The notes beneath the pieces are model-generated. The model had not been told where the DNA came from. It did no database searches and was given only the letters and a program-made list of their open reading frames with translations. Source: Ficedula albicollis (lineage: Eukaryota > Chordata > Aves > Passeriformes > Muscicapidae). Taken from it: a stretch of DNA of 64,000 nucleotides. The translations under genes and the position numbers were made by a program. Positions 20,018 through 35,000 of the stretch are shown here, piece by piece. The DNA lies in contig NC_021692.1 of the NCBI RefSeq assembly GCF_000247815.1, forward strand, positions 2,688,475-2,752,474, in the 5' to 3' direction. Positions within the stretch are counted from its first letter, which is position 1, and every line of letters begins with the position of its first letter.

Positions 20018-23000
20018 GTGAGGGAGGCTTTGTGGTATCTTCTGTACTGTTTTCGTATTGTGGTTTAGAAAAGTATTATTTTTTGTAGTAACTGGAAGAT
20101 GGAATAGAAATAACTTAATATTGTGTTTAATGTCTATATAAACCCTTTTAATACAGAGTTTGGTGCTAGAACTTTACAATGAACAGTAAATGTTCTTTGT
20201 TGCTCTTTATCACCACTCTTGAACCAATTTACATAAAATTTTCTAAAGTTTGCTTAGCTATCTTAGCATGTTGAATTTATGTCATACTGTTTATGATTTG
20301 TGTATCATACATTTATTATACTGTTCAGTGACTTTCCTGTTGAGGGACCGTGGCAGCCTCTCTTACCTTTTGGCACTCACAGTTACTCCCCTGTAATCTG
20401 GTTTGTGTCATGCTGTATCCACAAGTTTTGTACTTTGTGCAGAGTCCTCAAATCAATGCTTTCTGCTCACCCTTTGCTGCTGTTATTTGCTGCTTCTGGT
20501 GACAATATTTTCTAATACTCCAAGGCTTTTCTGTGTGTGCTTTTCACAAGACTAAATCTTTTGAACAGACAATATTTTCTAATACTCCAAGGCTTTTCTC
20601 TGTGTGCTTTTCACAATACTAAATCTTTTGAACTTCCACAAGTTTTGTACTTTGTGCAGAGTCCTCAAATCAATGCTTTCTGCTCACCCTTTGCTGCTGT
20701 TATTTGCTGCTTCTGGTGACAATATTTTCTAATACTCCAAGGCTTTTCTGTGTGTGCTTTTCACAAGACTAAATCTTTTGAACAGATAATAAGGAGAGGT
20801 TTTGTCTGTGGCTGCAATGAAGTTCAGATCTAAAACCCCACAGAAGATTGCTTCTGGATGACTTCATAAAATAGTTTGAGCACATGACATTGGAAAATTA
20901 ACAAGTGTGTTAAGTAACCGTTGTGATGGTAACACAACCTGAGGTGGTAGGTTGGCTGTTCTCATTAAATCCCATTTAGTTTTTTTTAAAAAGCAATGCC
21001 AGTTGTGTTAGGCTTACAGTGTTCAAGTTGGCTTTCTTTAAGATAGTTTTGTTTAGCAGACTTGTCTTTTTCTTCTGCTTTGTATAGGTGCTGTTGAATT
21101 GGAAAACTTGCCACTAAAAAAAGATGCCTTAAAGGAGCTGGAATTACCATTTGAAGTAAAGGCAGGTTTGTATTTTGCTTGTGTGTGCAGGACAGGTATT
21201 TTCTAAACAGGAAGTATTGCATGTTTTACGGGACCTGTGAGTCAGAGACTCTAACAAATCAGGTAGCCTGATTCTTAGGTTATTTCTGGTTTTGCTTGTT
21301 TGTTTCTTACACCACTTTTTCTGTGAGGATTTTCAAGGGTGATAAGTAGGTTTTCACAGGAGTCTTATAGTATGTCTGTTTTGTTTATTCAGGTTTCATT
21401 GGCAAAATAACACTACAGATCCCTTTTTATCGTCCGCATGTGGATCCATGGGTGATATCTGTCTCAAAACTGCACTTAATTGGTGCACCAGAAAAAATAG
21501 AAGAGTTCAATGAGGAAAGGGAAAAGTTGCAAGAGAGAGAGCACAAGAAAGCCCTTCTGCTGGCACTTGAAGAAAAATGGAAGGTGAGTCACACTTATGT
21601 TTCACAGTGAAGAAATCTCTGTGGTGGATGGATTGTATTTAAGTCTCCTAACAAGAGAGAGACCGAATGCAGGAAGTGGAGTTGGAATTTAATTTGTATG
21701 TGCTGACATAGTGCAGTTTCTGTCCTACAACCCTTCAGCATTATGTTGTATGTCCCACATATGTCAGAGACACCTAAATATCTTAAATTAACTTGTTTAG
21801 TTTTTCTTTCTCCCTGTTAACAGTGATTTCAGTGTAACAAAGAATACCATCTCCACACCAGCTGTTACTGTGGTCAGTAATGCTTATCCACATTTCTTCT
21901 TTCAGAAAGAACAACAACAGAAAGGGGAGTCTTACTGGTACTCAGTTACTGCATCTGTAGTCACAAGAATTGTAGAAAACATCGAAGTAAGTCTTTGTTT
22001 TTGAGTGGTTGGCAGTTTCACATTTGCCTTTAAAATGGAAAATAATTGTATGATGGTAAAAGAAAGTACAGTGTGTTGTGAAAGTGGCTCATTTTTGGGG
22101 AGAAGGGTAGGAACTGCTGGTATCTGAGGAGAAGGTAGAACTGGGGAGTACAAAAACAGAAATGAGGAATAGGTTTCTATTAGTTTAAATATCTAATAGA
22201 AATTAGTTGGAAAATTGCAGAAATTAAATATTGAATATTAAATTGTTCCAACATTAATGAAAAGTACTGCTGTCTGCTATAATGATGTAAATAGTATATG
22301 TCTATAATGTTTTTCTTCTATCCAGTTAAAAATCCAGGATGTGCATTTGAGGTTTGAAGATGGTGTCACAAGTCCTTCACAGCCGTTTGCTTTTGGCATC
22401 TGCATCAAAAATGTCTCAATGCAAAATGCAGTGTTTGAACCAGTAAGTGCAGTCTGTGTGTACAAGAGCAGCTCAGCTGGGATGCTGCATTTTATGGGTG
22501 CTAGCAAATATTCTAAAAAACATACAGCATTTTAGAAACCTTCTGGTTGTTGTATTAAATTGACTCTGAGCATTTCATGTTTTTATTGGGTATGTAGAAC
22601 TAAAAACTACATGGCACATGGTGTGTGATCTTGACTTTACTCCACTTCTTCTACTCCAGGTGGAGAAGCTGATGCGGAAAAAACAGCTGGATGTTGCTGA
22701 TTTCAGTGTTTATTGGGATACCAGTTGCACTTTACTGGGTGACCTGCCTCCTGGTCAGCTCCAGGTACATGAGGGAGGTTTTGCATATGAAAGAGGTTGT
22801 TATTAGTCTCCTTTCTGTACTACAGACCTGATTGATGTAGAATTTATTGGATCTGGTCTTTTAAGAGCAACAGAAGTCTATGGTTTCATGCTTTACTGAT
22901 AGGATACATGTGCAACCCACAGAGGCTGTATTGTGAAATAGCTTGTTTTACTTTTGAAGAGAGAACATGTTCAAGAAGTTTTTTCCAATGGACTGGCCTG

Positions 23001-26000
23001 CTAATAAAGTACATTCTAGTACATGAAATGACCATTGTACACTCACTTCTTAGGGATTAATTTGTTTGTAACCCCCAGGAAGCAATGGATAGAAGTATGG
23101 AGAGTCGTGATCACAATTACATTATGGAGCCTGTCTGCACTTCTGCTCTTCTCAAGAGAAATTGTTCTAAGGAGCCTTTAAGATCCCGGCATACTCCACG
23201 GCTGGAATGTGACATTCAGCTTGAGACCATTCCCCTGAAGCTTTCCCAGGTAAATACCGACCATTTACCTGCCAGTAACTGGAACAGATATCACAAAACT
23301 GTGGCAGTGTTTGTGACAGCATAAATGCTGTTATTGTAACATAAAATTAATACCCTCTGAAAGATTTTGTTTGAGGTGGCTCAAAGAGATTCAAGGAATA
23401 AGTTGTTTTAAAGTCAAGCTTTCAAAATTACTTATTTATTTTACTGAAACTGACTACTGCAAAAATAATTAAATTGTTGTTTGTTTATTGTAGTAATAGG
23501 AAGGGTGCATATGCAGGGGTGGGGGCTTGATCTGTGCAATGTGCAATAGCAGCTGATGTTATGTTGATAACCTGACATGGAAGATTTTGTTCTGTGTATT
23601 TGTAAATGAAGCCATAAATGGAATGTCACACCTGAGCAACTGGTGGCTGGGAGAAGGAAAATGTGAATTATGTATAACATTTATCTTAATTCTGCACCAT
23701 GTGCAGGCCGTTGACGCCTGTAAACCTAACCTGTGGTTGGATTTTTGGATGGGTTTTTCCCTCTCCTCTTTTCCTGGGAAAACACTGCAGTATCACCTTA
23801 CTAATCTTTGTGTTGTTTCATTAAAGATGCAGTATCAGCAGATCATGGGATTTTTAAAGGAATTGGCTAGAAAGGAACGACAGCTTAAGTTCAGGAAGTG
23901 GAGACCAAAAGTTACAGTAACAGAGAAGTAAGTACATCTCCATATGTGGTTTTGTCAGCTGTATTAAAAAAACAGAATGAGAGAAATACAGAAACATACA
24001 TAATAATCATATGTTACACATTCAGTTTTCATTTTTTGTTCCCCTACCTCAGAAATCAGTTTTAAATATTCAGATGTAATTCAGATGTAAAATTATCCTT
24101 ACTTGATGCTTTCAATCCAGTCTCTGTGACTCTAAATTTTGTTGTCTGTGCCTGATAAGTGGCAGCTGGACTAAATCCCAGTGGAGTGGTGGGGCCTTGG
24201 GGAGCACTGTCCTACACAGTCTGCAGGACCAGCCCATCTGTGCTGGCTCCAGTGCTGCTGCTCTTCCTGGCTGCTGGCCCACTGCTTTTCACTGAGTCTC
24301 CTGGACCTTTCACCAGCTGGACATGCACTTGCCTTAGGTTTTTTTAAATGAAATACCGGTGATACAATAATTGAAAATTGTTTCAGCTGCCGGGGGTGGT
24401 GGATCTTTGCCCTGAATGCAAATCTTTCGGAGATCAGGGAGCAGAGGCAGCGTTCCACCTGGGCATTCGCGCTGCACCGCGCCCGCGATGCCGTGTCCTA
24501 CACGGACTTGTACTACAGCAAGCTCAAGGGGAAGCCACTGTCTGCTGAAGACCAGGTATTCACACTTGAGTTTCTTCTACAGTGATGATTAATCATCTTA
24601 CATTTGGTTTGTTTCATCTTTTCATGTTTAAAACCTGGACAAGTGAAGAAACACCTTTAGTTTTACTGCAGGCAGTTTTCACTGAGCTGACTCTGCTGAG
24701 ATTTTAATGATGAGACCTGGGCTTGTGGGAGTTGTGTGAGCTGCAGGTTTCATGTGTTTTTGTTTTGCACTGCAAAAAGCTGTCGATTTTTTGAGCTGTA
24801 GCCAGTGTTCATCAAAAATAGCATTAACTGCTACAGAATGTCTGTGACAGTTGGTAACATTCTTTCTTAACTCGTATTTTCTGTAGATCCAAAAGGGTAT
24901 TTAAATACCAGAAATATATCTACTCATATGCTTAGGTAGATAATTGGGAAAAATTGTGGCTACTTGATAGTAGTGAACCTGTGACCTACTTCAGAAAGAA
25001 AAGACCTATGAACTATAATTAGCTGCTTTTTATCTTTAGATATACAAGGGTTTTTTCTTCAGATCAGTTCAGGGCACCATGTACCATGTACCTCTATTAA
25101 TTAAAGGTGCAATTCTATTGCTACTTTTAAGTTGTATGTAATCTTTACTTTCGTTATTTGGATATGAACTGTAGGAGTAGGTCAATGTGCAAAAAAATTT
25201 TATAGTACCTGACAAAGCCAGGTCTCGTAGAGTTTGCATTGTGTTCAGCAGAGCTGTTGAATGTAGCAGGGTAATGGCAGTGGACTAGAAAAAGGTCTTT
25301 TGCTTTGTTGTTTCATGATAGATTTTTTAGACTTGGGTGAATCATCAGTTCCCTCAAACAACTTGTTAATCAATACAAAGAATACCTGTCTGAGTAATTG
25401 ACTATAAATACTACATTGTCCTAATTTACCCTCTTCATTTCCTCCACCTTCTTTACTCAAGATAGAAGCTTTTGTTTTGCTTCTGGCTAAGCAAGGCATT
25501 CTGTTAAATCAATTATTTTCCCTGGTTTAATTTTTGTGCTGCAAATCTTGCTTCTTATTTGTAATAGGAGGATATAGTTGTGAATTTTTTTTCAGTTCTA
25601 AAATAGTGTATTTTACAATGCAAATAAGCTTTATTTATAGTTCAGGGGAATGTCAATGTTACAGTTGTCTACATGACTCTCATTAATTTTTGTGTGCTGA
25701 GGCACTTGGATATGATCATTAATGCCATCTTACTTTTTTCTACAAGTCTCTAACTCAGTGCAGAGATACTTGACATGGTTGTGAACAAGATTCTGTACTC
25801 TTTTAATGCAAGTACTTTACCTTTTTTGTCTTTCCAGGCAGAAATGCGTCGTATTGAGGATGAGCAGACTTATGAAGAGCTGAAGGTTCTCTATGAGATA
25901 GTTCATAATAAATTTCATGACTTAGCTGAGGTGAGAACATTCTCTGTACAGGGTAATATTTGGAATCTTTAAGTGATTAACTGAAGTATTGTTCTGCTGG

Positions 26001-29000
26001 AGAGCCTTAGCAGGTATTTTCATTGATTTAAAAGTGTGCATTAATGATAAAATTACAGAAATGCTCGGTTCCTGCAGTTCTTACTGTTATGTCACTTGCA
26101 CAGTGCAATCTTTTGTCTTGCCATATAATGATCTTCCTCAGCAGGATCCTTGTCAGGATTCCTAGGTCAGGTGCTCTCAATCTTAAAAACAGAGAGTGGA
26201 AATGAAGGCTTGGAATGAATACTTTCCCAAAATAAACATGTGACAGAAGTGAGCCTCATGGAACCAGCTTGGGAAACACATTTCATTAAATATGGACTGA
26301 TCTCCATAACAGCACAACATCATCTCTTGCAACTACTATGCTAAATGTAGAAGCTAAATGCTAAATGAAGCTACAATGCTAAAATGTAGAGCTGTGTTTC
26401 ATGGTGTCAAATGACTGGTTTAGTGTTTCTAGACCAAGATTTAAACAGTGGTATATTGCTTCATTTGTGCATAATCACATGTATATTTATATATTCATAT
26501 GAGTATGCAGCAGTTAAGTGACGATATGTTTGTTACTCTGCTGCTGCTCTCCTCTAGGCTGAGTATTGATGGAGAATATCACTGCTGGACTGCTGAATAA
26601 ATAGGAGATGAAATTGTGTTTTTATTGTGGTGTTTTTTGTGCACTGGTGATACTCTTTCACTCAGCAGCAGTAACGTGTATGTCTTGAATGTTCCAATAG
26701 AGTATTAAAGAGCCCTTGCCTGATTCCATTGGAGGTTCCCCTCCAGCAGAGCCCACCCATGGCAGCAGCTCTGGGATGCTGCAGTACCTGCAGTCGTGGT
26801 TCCCTGGCTGGGGAGGTTGGTATGGATACACTCAGCAGACATACGAAGGTGAACCTTTTGAAGGGCTGCTGCCAGACCCGAAGGAGCAGTGGAATCCAGA
26901 AGACATACTGGGTATGGAAACACAGGGTTTGCTTTGATATCTGGTCCAGATGGGCAGAAAGAGCTCTGGGCCTGTACTGTTAGAGGATTCTCTGCCAGCT
27001 GATGTACCCAGGCAGCAGAGCCTGTCTAAAGCTGAACAGCCTGGGCAGTTGGTGGGTACCTGGATACCTGCTTATTTCCAAAGCCATCCAGGGAATGTAT
27101 TTGCTGCCACTGTTACTGTCATTTGTGGCAAAGAGCTTTGGGATGTCTTCTGTTCAAGTGTGTATGGGGTCATGTGACTGGGTGTAACAGGAATAGTACT
27201 GGGTTGTTGGGGTCTTTGTAAATTCAGGCTTATGTTACCTTGATTGTAATAGAAGAATTCTATGGCATATTCAGTTTTTTTAAGGATAAAGGTATATCTG
27301 CTCTTTGTTTCTGTTTTTCCCCTGAGAGCTGGAGAAATCTTTATTTTCATATTCATAGGAACTTTCTTGGTCTTCAGTAGCCCTTCAGAAACTTAATTTA
27401 TTTAATGTGTTCCTTTTGTTTTTTATTAGGTACGGATGAATTTTTTGATCCTGCTGCAGATGCTTCCAGCATGAATACCTTTACCAAGAGAGACCATGTT
27501 TTTGCTAAATTAAATCTACAGCTGCAGGGTGGCTCTTTCACTCTGTTGCATAGGAAGAAAAAGGTATTGCATGCTGAAGAGACTGCTTTTATGCAGCTGG
27601 AGTTTTCAGGTATTTAGCCCATTTATTTTCTTTCTTAAAAACGACGAGAGCTGCCTCACAATCATTGTACTATATAACAAATTTCCATGTTAAATATTTT
27701 AGTAGACAAGACTTCAAAAATATTTGTTTGTTGGTCAGTATTTTTTTATTTGTAAAATTTAAATAAAATGTATGCTGTATTAAAAGAAACAAAATAATTT
27801 TATGTATTTATATTCCAGGTGTAAAGATCTTGGCAGAATCCCTTCCTCGCAGAAAGTCTTCCCTTCTCAAAGTTCAGCTTGGTGGTCTTTTCCTGAGGGA
27901 TTTGGCAACAGAAGGGACCATATTTCCTCTTCTTGTTTTCCCAAATCCTGTAGGTGAAAAAGACCCTTTTAAGTTACTATGTGGGATGCATAATTTTATA
28001 TGAAAATAGTCATACCCCAAAACTCAATAGATTTCTTATCTGAGAAAGGGAAAACAAAAGTTTTGAGGAAAAGTTTCCACTTGTTGAATTTACTTTTTCC
28101 CTCTCCAAATAAAATTTATAGAAATCTTCATTTTTTATTCTATATGCTTGTGACTTCAACCTTTCAGTTGTAGGTGTAAAGAAGAAGATAATTTGTTGAA
28201 CAACATTTGATTTTGGAACAATCAGCATTGCTGCTTAATCAGTGGTTGTTCTTTTCCATACAGCTCTGTGGCCCAAGTAATGGCTCTGTTTCACCTGTAT
28301 ACTGGTACACTTAATGCAGAAATAAATTCTAGAAAAGATTTCAAAGTTCTCTTCTGAGTGGACAAAATTTGAATCTAAAGCCATGAGGATTTTCCATGTA
28401 TTTTGTGCTTTTTACTGGCTGCAGTTTGCACTTCAGAGTTCAGCCTGCAGGAGTGGAGAGTGTTTGCTACTTAGTCATATTGCCTACTTTTGTTTGACCA
28501 TGTCAGGGAAAAAATGCATATAATAATCTTAGACTGCACATATAATTCAACAGAAAAGGCTTTTATGCTTGTATCAGGTGGCTTGATTGATTTTATCTAA
28601 ACAATCTTTTTTCTTTTAAATTCTTATTAGCAAAAAGAGGTTGGCTGCATGTCTTCCTTTGGACTCCAGAGTTTGTCTTCAGAAAGGACTAGTCAGAACA
28701 CTGGTAAAGATCTCATTTTATGTTTGATGTGGTAATTCCTACAAACCAGAAATTTCAAAACTAAATGCCTAGAGTTTGAATGAATGCAAATGCTTTTTTG
28801 CTAATGGTAAAGATAAAATCATAGAAGCTTTGTTCAAGATGTAAGGATGCATGCAGGCTGACTTTAAAGAAAGGAAGAAATGTATTTCAAGACAATAGGT
28901 TTTGCACTTACTCTTTGTTTTGGTTTGAAAAGAAATTGGTAGGAGTTCAGCATTAGAACTCAATTTTGCAAATGTTTTTGTATCTATAAACTTGTTGGAT

Positions 29001-32000
29001 TTTGTTGATTGTAAAAGTTGATCATATTACTTCTTTCTCTGTTACTGAAGAATTCTTAGACACTTGTACTTTCCCAGTAGTACCAGTTTAAAATCAGTTA
29101 TTATATTCTTTGGGGAATTGTTTTTAGCTTTTGTCTTATTTGTTTTGGGGTTTTTTACAGTTGCTTTTTGTAAGTTGTTTTTTATTCAGTTGCAGATCCT
29201 GATGCCCCAGTATTTGAGATGCTTTATGAAAGAAATCCAATTCACAGCCCTTTTGAGAGGCGCCTGGAAGTCAGTACCAGACCTCTAAATATTATTTACA
29301 ATCCACAAGCCATAAAGAAAGTAGCTGACTTCTTCTACAAGGGAAGGGTTCATGCCTCAGGTTAACCTTTAATGTGTTTTTTTGGTGGGGCTGGGTTTTG
29401 TTGGTGGAATTATATCTTTTCTTGTCTTTGATTTTTATTTTCATTCTTAGAAATGTAAAGCACTAATCAAAGAATCTTCACTTTAAGTTCAAATTTTGTA
29501 ATGCTCCAAGTCTTGTCTGGAAGGTTTTGTTCCTTTGTTTGTTTTGTTCTTTGTTTGATTGAATCAGGGATTTTGCTTGGCTGACTCCTGCAACTTCTGC
29601 TTTAAAATTGCAAGTTACTGTTATACCCCATGGTGGATGTTCATATCCCCTAAATTAAAATGCATAAATAAGGAGAGGGTTTAGAGAGATTATAGAATTC
29701 CTGTAATCTGTTCTGGCAATTGATGAGTTTTTGATTGAGTTTTTTTGAGAGGGCAATTTAAAGAATATTTCTATAGTAATGATACAGAGGAAACAGTATT
29801 CTAATTCCTGTTGTATTTTTTTGTTTATGAGATTAAGGCTGCCCTTTGTAACACCTTCTTGAGATAGCTTGATTTTTAGATTTGAACATACTGGTTTTTT
29901 AAATTTCTAAGTGCAATAAGATTTAGGGTTCTAGTACCTAAGCCTGTAACACTATGAAGTGGCCACCTTTGCAGTTTTGGTTGTTCAGTTTCTGAGGAGA
30001 TGAGAGGTGACAGTAACATTAGGAACATGAGAATGTTCTTGAAATACCAGTTGTTTTTCTGCTGATTATGGTAAATATTAAAAGATCCAAGTTACCTGGT
30101 ATAAAGGTGTGTGTGATACCTTTTCTCACAAAGTGAGAATAATCCATAAACATTCAAGTTTAAAACAAGCAGACCAACCAAGCAAACAAAAAATGCAGTG
30201 GGCACATCTTAATGTTTAGTCAGAATTTCCTCTGTGGCCATACTTAGCATGCTTTCTGTCTTACTCAAATTTAATTACTTGGACTGAAGGTCTGTGAGAT
30301 AAGGACCAGAAAATGGATTGGGAAGTATTTTTTAAGTGGGATTATTTGTTTTGTGCTTAAATACTTCCTTTTCACTGTGCAGCAGCCTGGTGAATAGGCA
30401 CAGACAGTGACTTTCACCTGCTCTGTTTTCCTGTTCTGTATATTACTGCTAAAATTTAAAACAAATTTTTTTTTTTTCTTCCATCTTTTTTCTTCTGATT
30501 CAATAAAGGGTGAGCAAAGTTATACCTAGTCAGTTTTCCCTCTCTTGTGCAGGTTTTGGTTATCAGTCTGAGTTAGAGGCAAGAGTGGCTGAAGCTGCCA
30601 GAAGACAATACAACAAGCTGAAGATGCAGACAAAAGCTGAAATCAGACAAACGATCGATCGTTTATTAGTTGGAGACTTCATTGTAAGTTTTTGCCCCCC
30701 CCCAAATGTTTATGTAGATTTTCAACCTTTTGGTTTAGGACTTGGAGGTCTAAAGAGTGAGGTTTGTTGTTGTTTGTGTAATGTTCTTTGTGATCAGGAG
30801 GGGAGTTTTCCAGGAAGTGTTGTAGATTCCTTTTGCTGTCAGTCAATCCAGGCTCGAGATGCAGGGCAAGTTTTTACCTGCTGAAAATGTTTTTGTATTG
30901 ACTACAGTGGGAGTCTGTGGTTTAACAAGGTACCCAACCTGAGTGTGGCTGGAGTTCAGTCAGCTCATCAGGAGAAAAAGTGGCTAATGGGATGTTTTAC
31001 ATGGCTTTTTTGTTTTTTTTTCTCATGGGCTATTATATATTTCTTCTGAACTTTCAGGAAAACAGCAAGAGCTGGACCGTGTGCCTTGATATCTCTGCCC
31101 CTCAGGTGATCTTTCCTGATGATTTCAAATTTGTGGATCCTGTGTTAGTTGTTGTAGATCTGGGAAGAATATTACTCACAAATTCTCAAGGTAAGAGAAT
31201 TATTGCAGCTTTCCTTTTCTTTCTATCTAATTTCAGAAAGTGAGAGCTTAAAAAAAAGGATAAAAAAGCACAGGGAAGTTTTGGGGGTGTTTCTGCTTTG
31301 CAAAGTAGAAAAAATCCTTCTCTTAAGATAATAAAATGGAATTTAATATTAGGCAATAAAGCCAGTTAGACAAAACTTTCTGAGGATAAAAATACTGTTG
31401 TTAAGTAGCTTTTACCTTTCATTTGGTTTTGAGGGTCAGAAGAATTGCACGGGCAGAGTAATGGGTTCTTTGTTGTTTTTTTGAGAACTTGGTCAAAAGT
31501 AAATCTTGCAGTAAGTGGGTTAAAAATAAGACAATAGTGTCTTTTAAAAGCTTCTGTACTACTGTCAGTTGTGACTGACACCTCTGTGAATGTAGAAGTA
31601 TAGTAGGTTTTTTGTTGAGGAAAAGGGAAGTGACAGTGGAAGGAGGCAAGGACATTTTTTTGTGTTAAAAAAATAGGACTTCAGACAGGATGGTCAGATA
31701 ATCATAGGAAACATCGGAGGAGGGGGAGAATACTTTTGTTTATTTGTTTGTTTGCTGTTTTTTTAATCCACAGAAGACTATAAGAAGAGTGCAGGTGCCA
31801 TTTCTACAGAAGACAATGAATTGAGTGATGAGGAATATAAAACACCTCTTGCAACTCCTCCCAATACTCCACCACCAGAATCTAACACCAATAGTGGCAT
31901 CAAGATGTCTGAATTTACTGGAGTAGAAATAAGTGAAGAGCAGCTGCAGGCACACTTAATGAGTAAAAAAATGTATGAGAGATACACACTTTCTTTTATG

Positions 32001-35000
32001 GACCTTCAGATCATGGTGGGCCGAGTGAAAGACAACTGGAAACACGTTCAGGATAGTGATGTGGGTCCAACTCACGTGGTAGAAAAATTCAATGTTCACC
32101 TGCAGCTGGAGCGCAGACTGATCTACACATCTGACCCAAAATACCCAGGAGCTGTCTTGTCTGGAAACTTGCCAGACTTGAAAATTCACATCAATGAAGA
32201 CAAAATCCTGGCTCTGAAGAACTGTTTGACACAGCTGAGTACATCTGAAGCGAAGTCTTCAGATACCCTACATTTAGGGAAGGACAAGATTTTTGCAGAG
32301 GTAGACCAGTTTGGCAGTTTGCACGATTCTGTAATGAATCTAACACAGAGTGTTGTCATGCTTGAGCAGCACACCCGGGAAGTTCTTGTTGAATCCCAGC
32401 TGCTTTTGGCTGAGTTCAAAGTCAACTGTATGCAGCTGGGTGTTGAGAGCAATGGGCGATACATCTCTGTGCTCAAGGTTTTTGGCACCAATGCCCATTT
32501 TGTGAAAAGGCCTTATGATGCAGAGGTGTCCCTGACTGTCCATGGCCTGTTACTGGTTGATACTATGCAAACATATGGAACAGATTTTGACCTTTTGATG
32601 GCTTCTCACAAGAACCTGAGCTTTGATGTGCCAACAGGAAGCCTTCGAGACAGCAGGGCTCAGTCCCCAGTTTCTGGACCACAAGGTGCACATCTCATCA
32701 ATGTTGCTGTTTTGGCAGAGAGATGCACTACAGCCTCCGGCACCTCACCTGGCAACAATAGAAAAGATCAAGAGTCCTTGATAAAATTGGAGTATCAGTT
32801 TGTGAGTGCAGAATGCCCATCAATGAACTTGGATAGCAGTCTACAGGTGATCTCTGTACAGGTGAACAACCTGGATATCATCCTTAACCCAGAGACTATT
32901 GTTGAACTGATTGGATTTCTGCAGAAATCTTTCCCCAAGGAGAAAGAAGATTCTAGCCCTCAGCCTTTAATAGCTGACTTGGAGAGAGGTTGGAGGGAAC
33001 AGGAAACATTCCAGTCTACTTATGCACAGAACACTGAGGTAGCAGTTGATATTCACTGGCTAAATGTACTTCTCCTCAGGACTGTTGGCATGACAAATGG
33101 AGAAAAATATGGCAGAAAAATTGCAACAGCCAGTATTGGTGGCACCAAAGTCAATGTCTCCATGTGTAGCAAACTGGATGTGAATGGCTCTCTTGGGTGC
33201 CTTCACCTTATGGATCTGACCCAAGACAATGTAAAGAACCAATACGTGGTGAGCATAGGGAACACATGGAGGTATGAAAATCTCATTGGAGATGTAAATT
33301 TCTTTGAATCTTTATTCTTTAGACTTGATGATGGAAATAGCCTTCCAGATGCTTTAAGTTTCACTTTCACAGAAAAGTCGAAAGAGGAGTGTTCTCTCAA
33401 CCTCAAAATGGCCTCCTTACACTATAACCACTCAGCCAAATTTTTGAAAGAACTGACTTTGTCCATGGATGAGCTGGAAGAGAATTTCCGCAGCATGTTG
33501 AAAAGTGCAGCTTCAAAAGTTACAACAGTCTTGGCAACTAAAACTGCTGAATACAGTGAAATGGTTTCTTTGTTTGATACCATACCACGATCAAGAGATG
33601 TTGCCAGTGCAGAAGATAATGAAGGTGATGCATTTGGATCACAGTCCCTCAAAGCTGATACTATCAAGCTTATATTAAATATAAACATTGAATCACCCAT
33701 TGTCTCTGTACCTCGAAAGCCTGGTAGCTCTGAACTGCTTGTAGGTCATCTAGGACAAATATCTATTCAGAATTTTGTACCGGGAGAAGATGAGTCTACA
33801 AGTGATAGGCTGCAAGTGGAAATTAAAGATATTAAGATGTATTCATTAAATAGTAGTCAGTTTACAAACAAGAAGGAGCCTGCAAGTGAGATACCCCATG
33901 GGCCACATTCTTCATCAAGTCCTGCCAGCATTAACAGCCAGGAAGAATCTCATTTTACTCGTCATTACTTCTTTGAATCATTACATAAAGGCCATGGTAT
34001 GTTAATCAGAGGAGTCTTAATTATTATAATGCAAGTAGTATATGTGTTTAAAATGTGTATTGACCATAGGTCTGATTGTATATTCTGCTTCACCCGTCCT
34101 ACTGAAACACATTGGTCAGTTTTAATGACAATGGGCTAATTATTGTGCTTGTATCCATTTTTTTTTCTCCTGAGCAAAAATTAAATGGTGCCTTTTAGGC
34201 AGAAATTGAGCAAAATCTAACCATACAACCTTAGTCCAGCATTGCTCAGATTCTGAGCAAGTTCAATACCTACTGTGTTATCTCTTCCATAAGTATTTAT
34301 GGGCTAATCAGTTCATTTGCTCTAGTGTTGTTTTAATTTCACTTTCTCTTAAAGCTTTCCACATTCTGAATAACACCACCATCCAGTTTAAATTGGAAAA
34401 GATACCACTAGAGAAAGATTTGGATTTAGCTTTTCCTCTGTGTAATGAAGACTTTGGAATATCAAGCATTATGAAGATTGAAGGGAAATTTGTGAACCCT
34501 CTTCAGGTACAGTAATGTGGTATTTCCACTATCAATATAAAAATATTTCCCTGCATAGAAGATAAATATTTTTCAGACCAGTATCTTCAGGTTTAACACA
34601 TTAGTAGTTTAGAAATCAGATCCTTATACACATGATTAGAAGAGACAGTCTTAAGTCCTAATAATAATGACCAATATTTAACCTTGTTTGGGGACATTAT
34701 GGATGCCTTTATGAGTTAGTTTAAATTTTGCTTATCTTGAACACAGAAGGAAAAGTACACGAGTCACTGTCCAAATGACATTGTCCAAATAAGTTTATTT
34801 GCAGTTTTAGTGGAAACTAAGAATTAAAATGCCATTACCTAGAAAAAAACTGGACAAGAGCAGAGGTTTTAATTAGAGAAAACTGAAACTTCTAACGCTT
34901 GGGAGACAAACCATGATGGCTAAGTAAAATGTTTATTTCATATGTTACTGTGTAAGTTCAGGTGCTGAATTGTTTTTAACTAACTCTGTGTGGATGGTTT

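Noticed and set aside
33997..34139. Continuation of the giant VPS13D exon to a stop at 34139
   Set aside because: Similarity to the family ends exactly at the GTATGT donor at 33997 and resumes in the exon at 34355.
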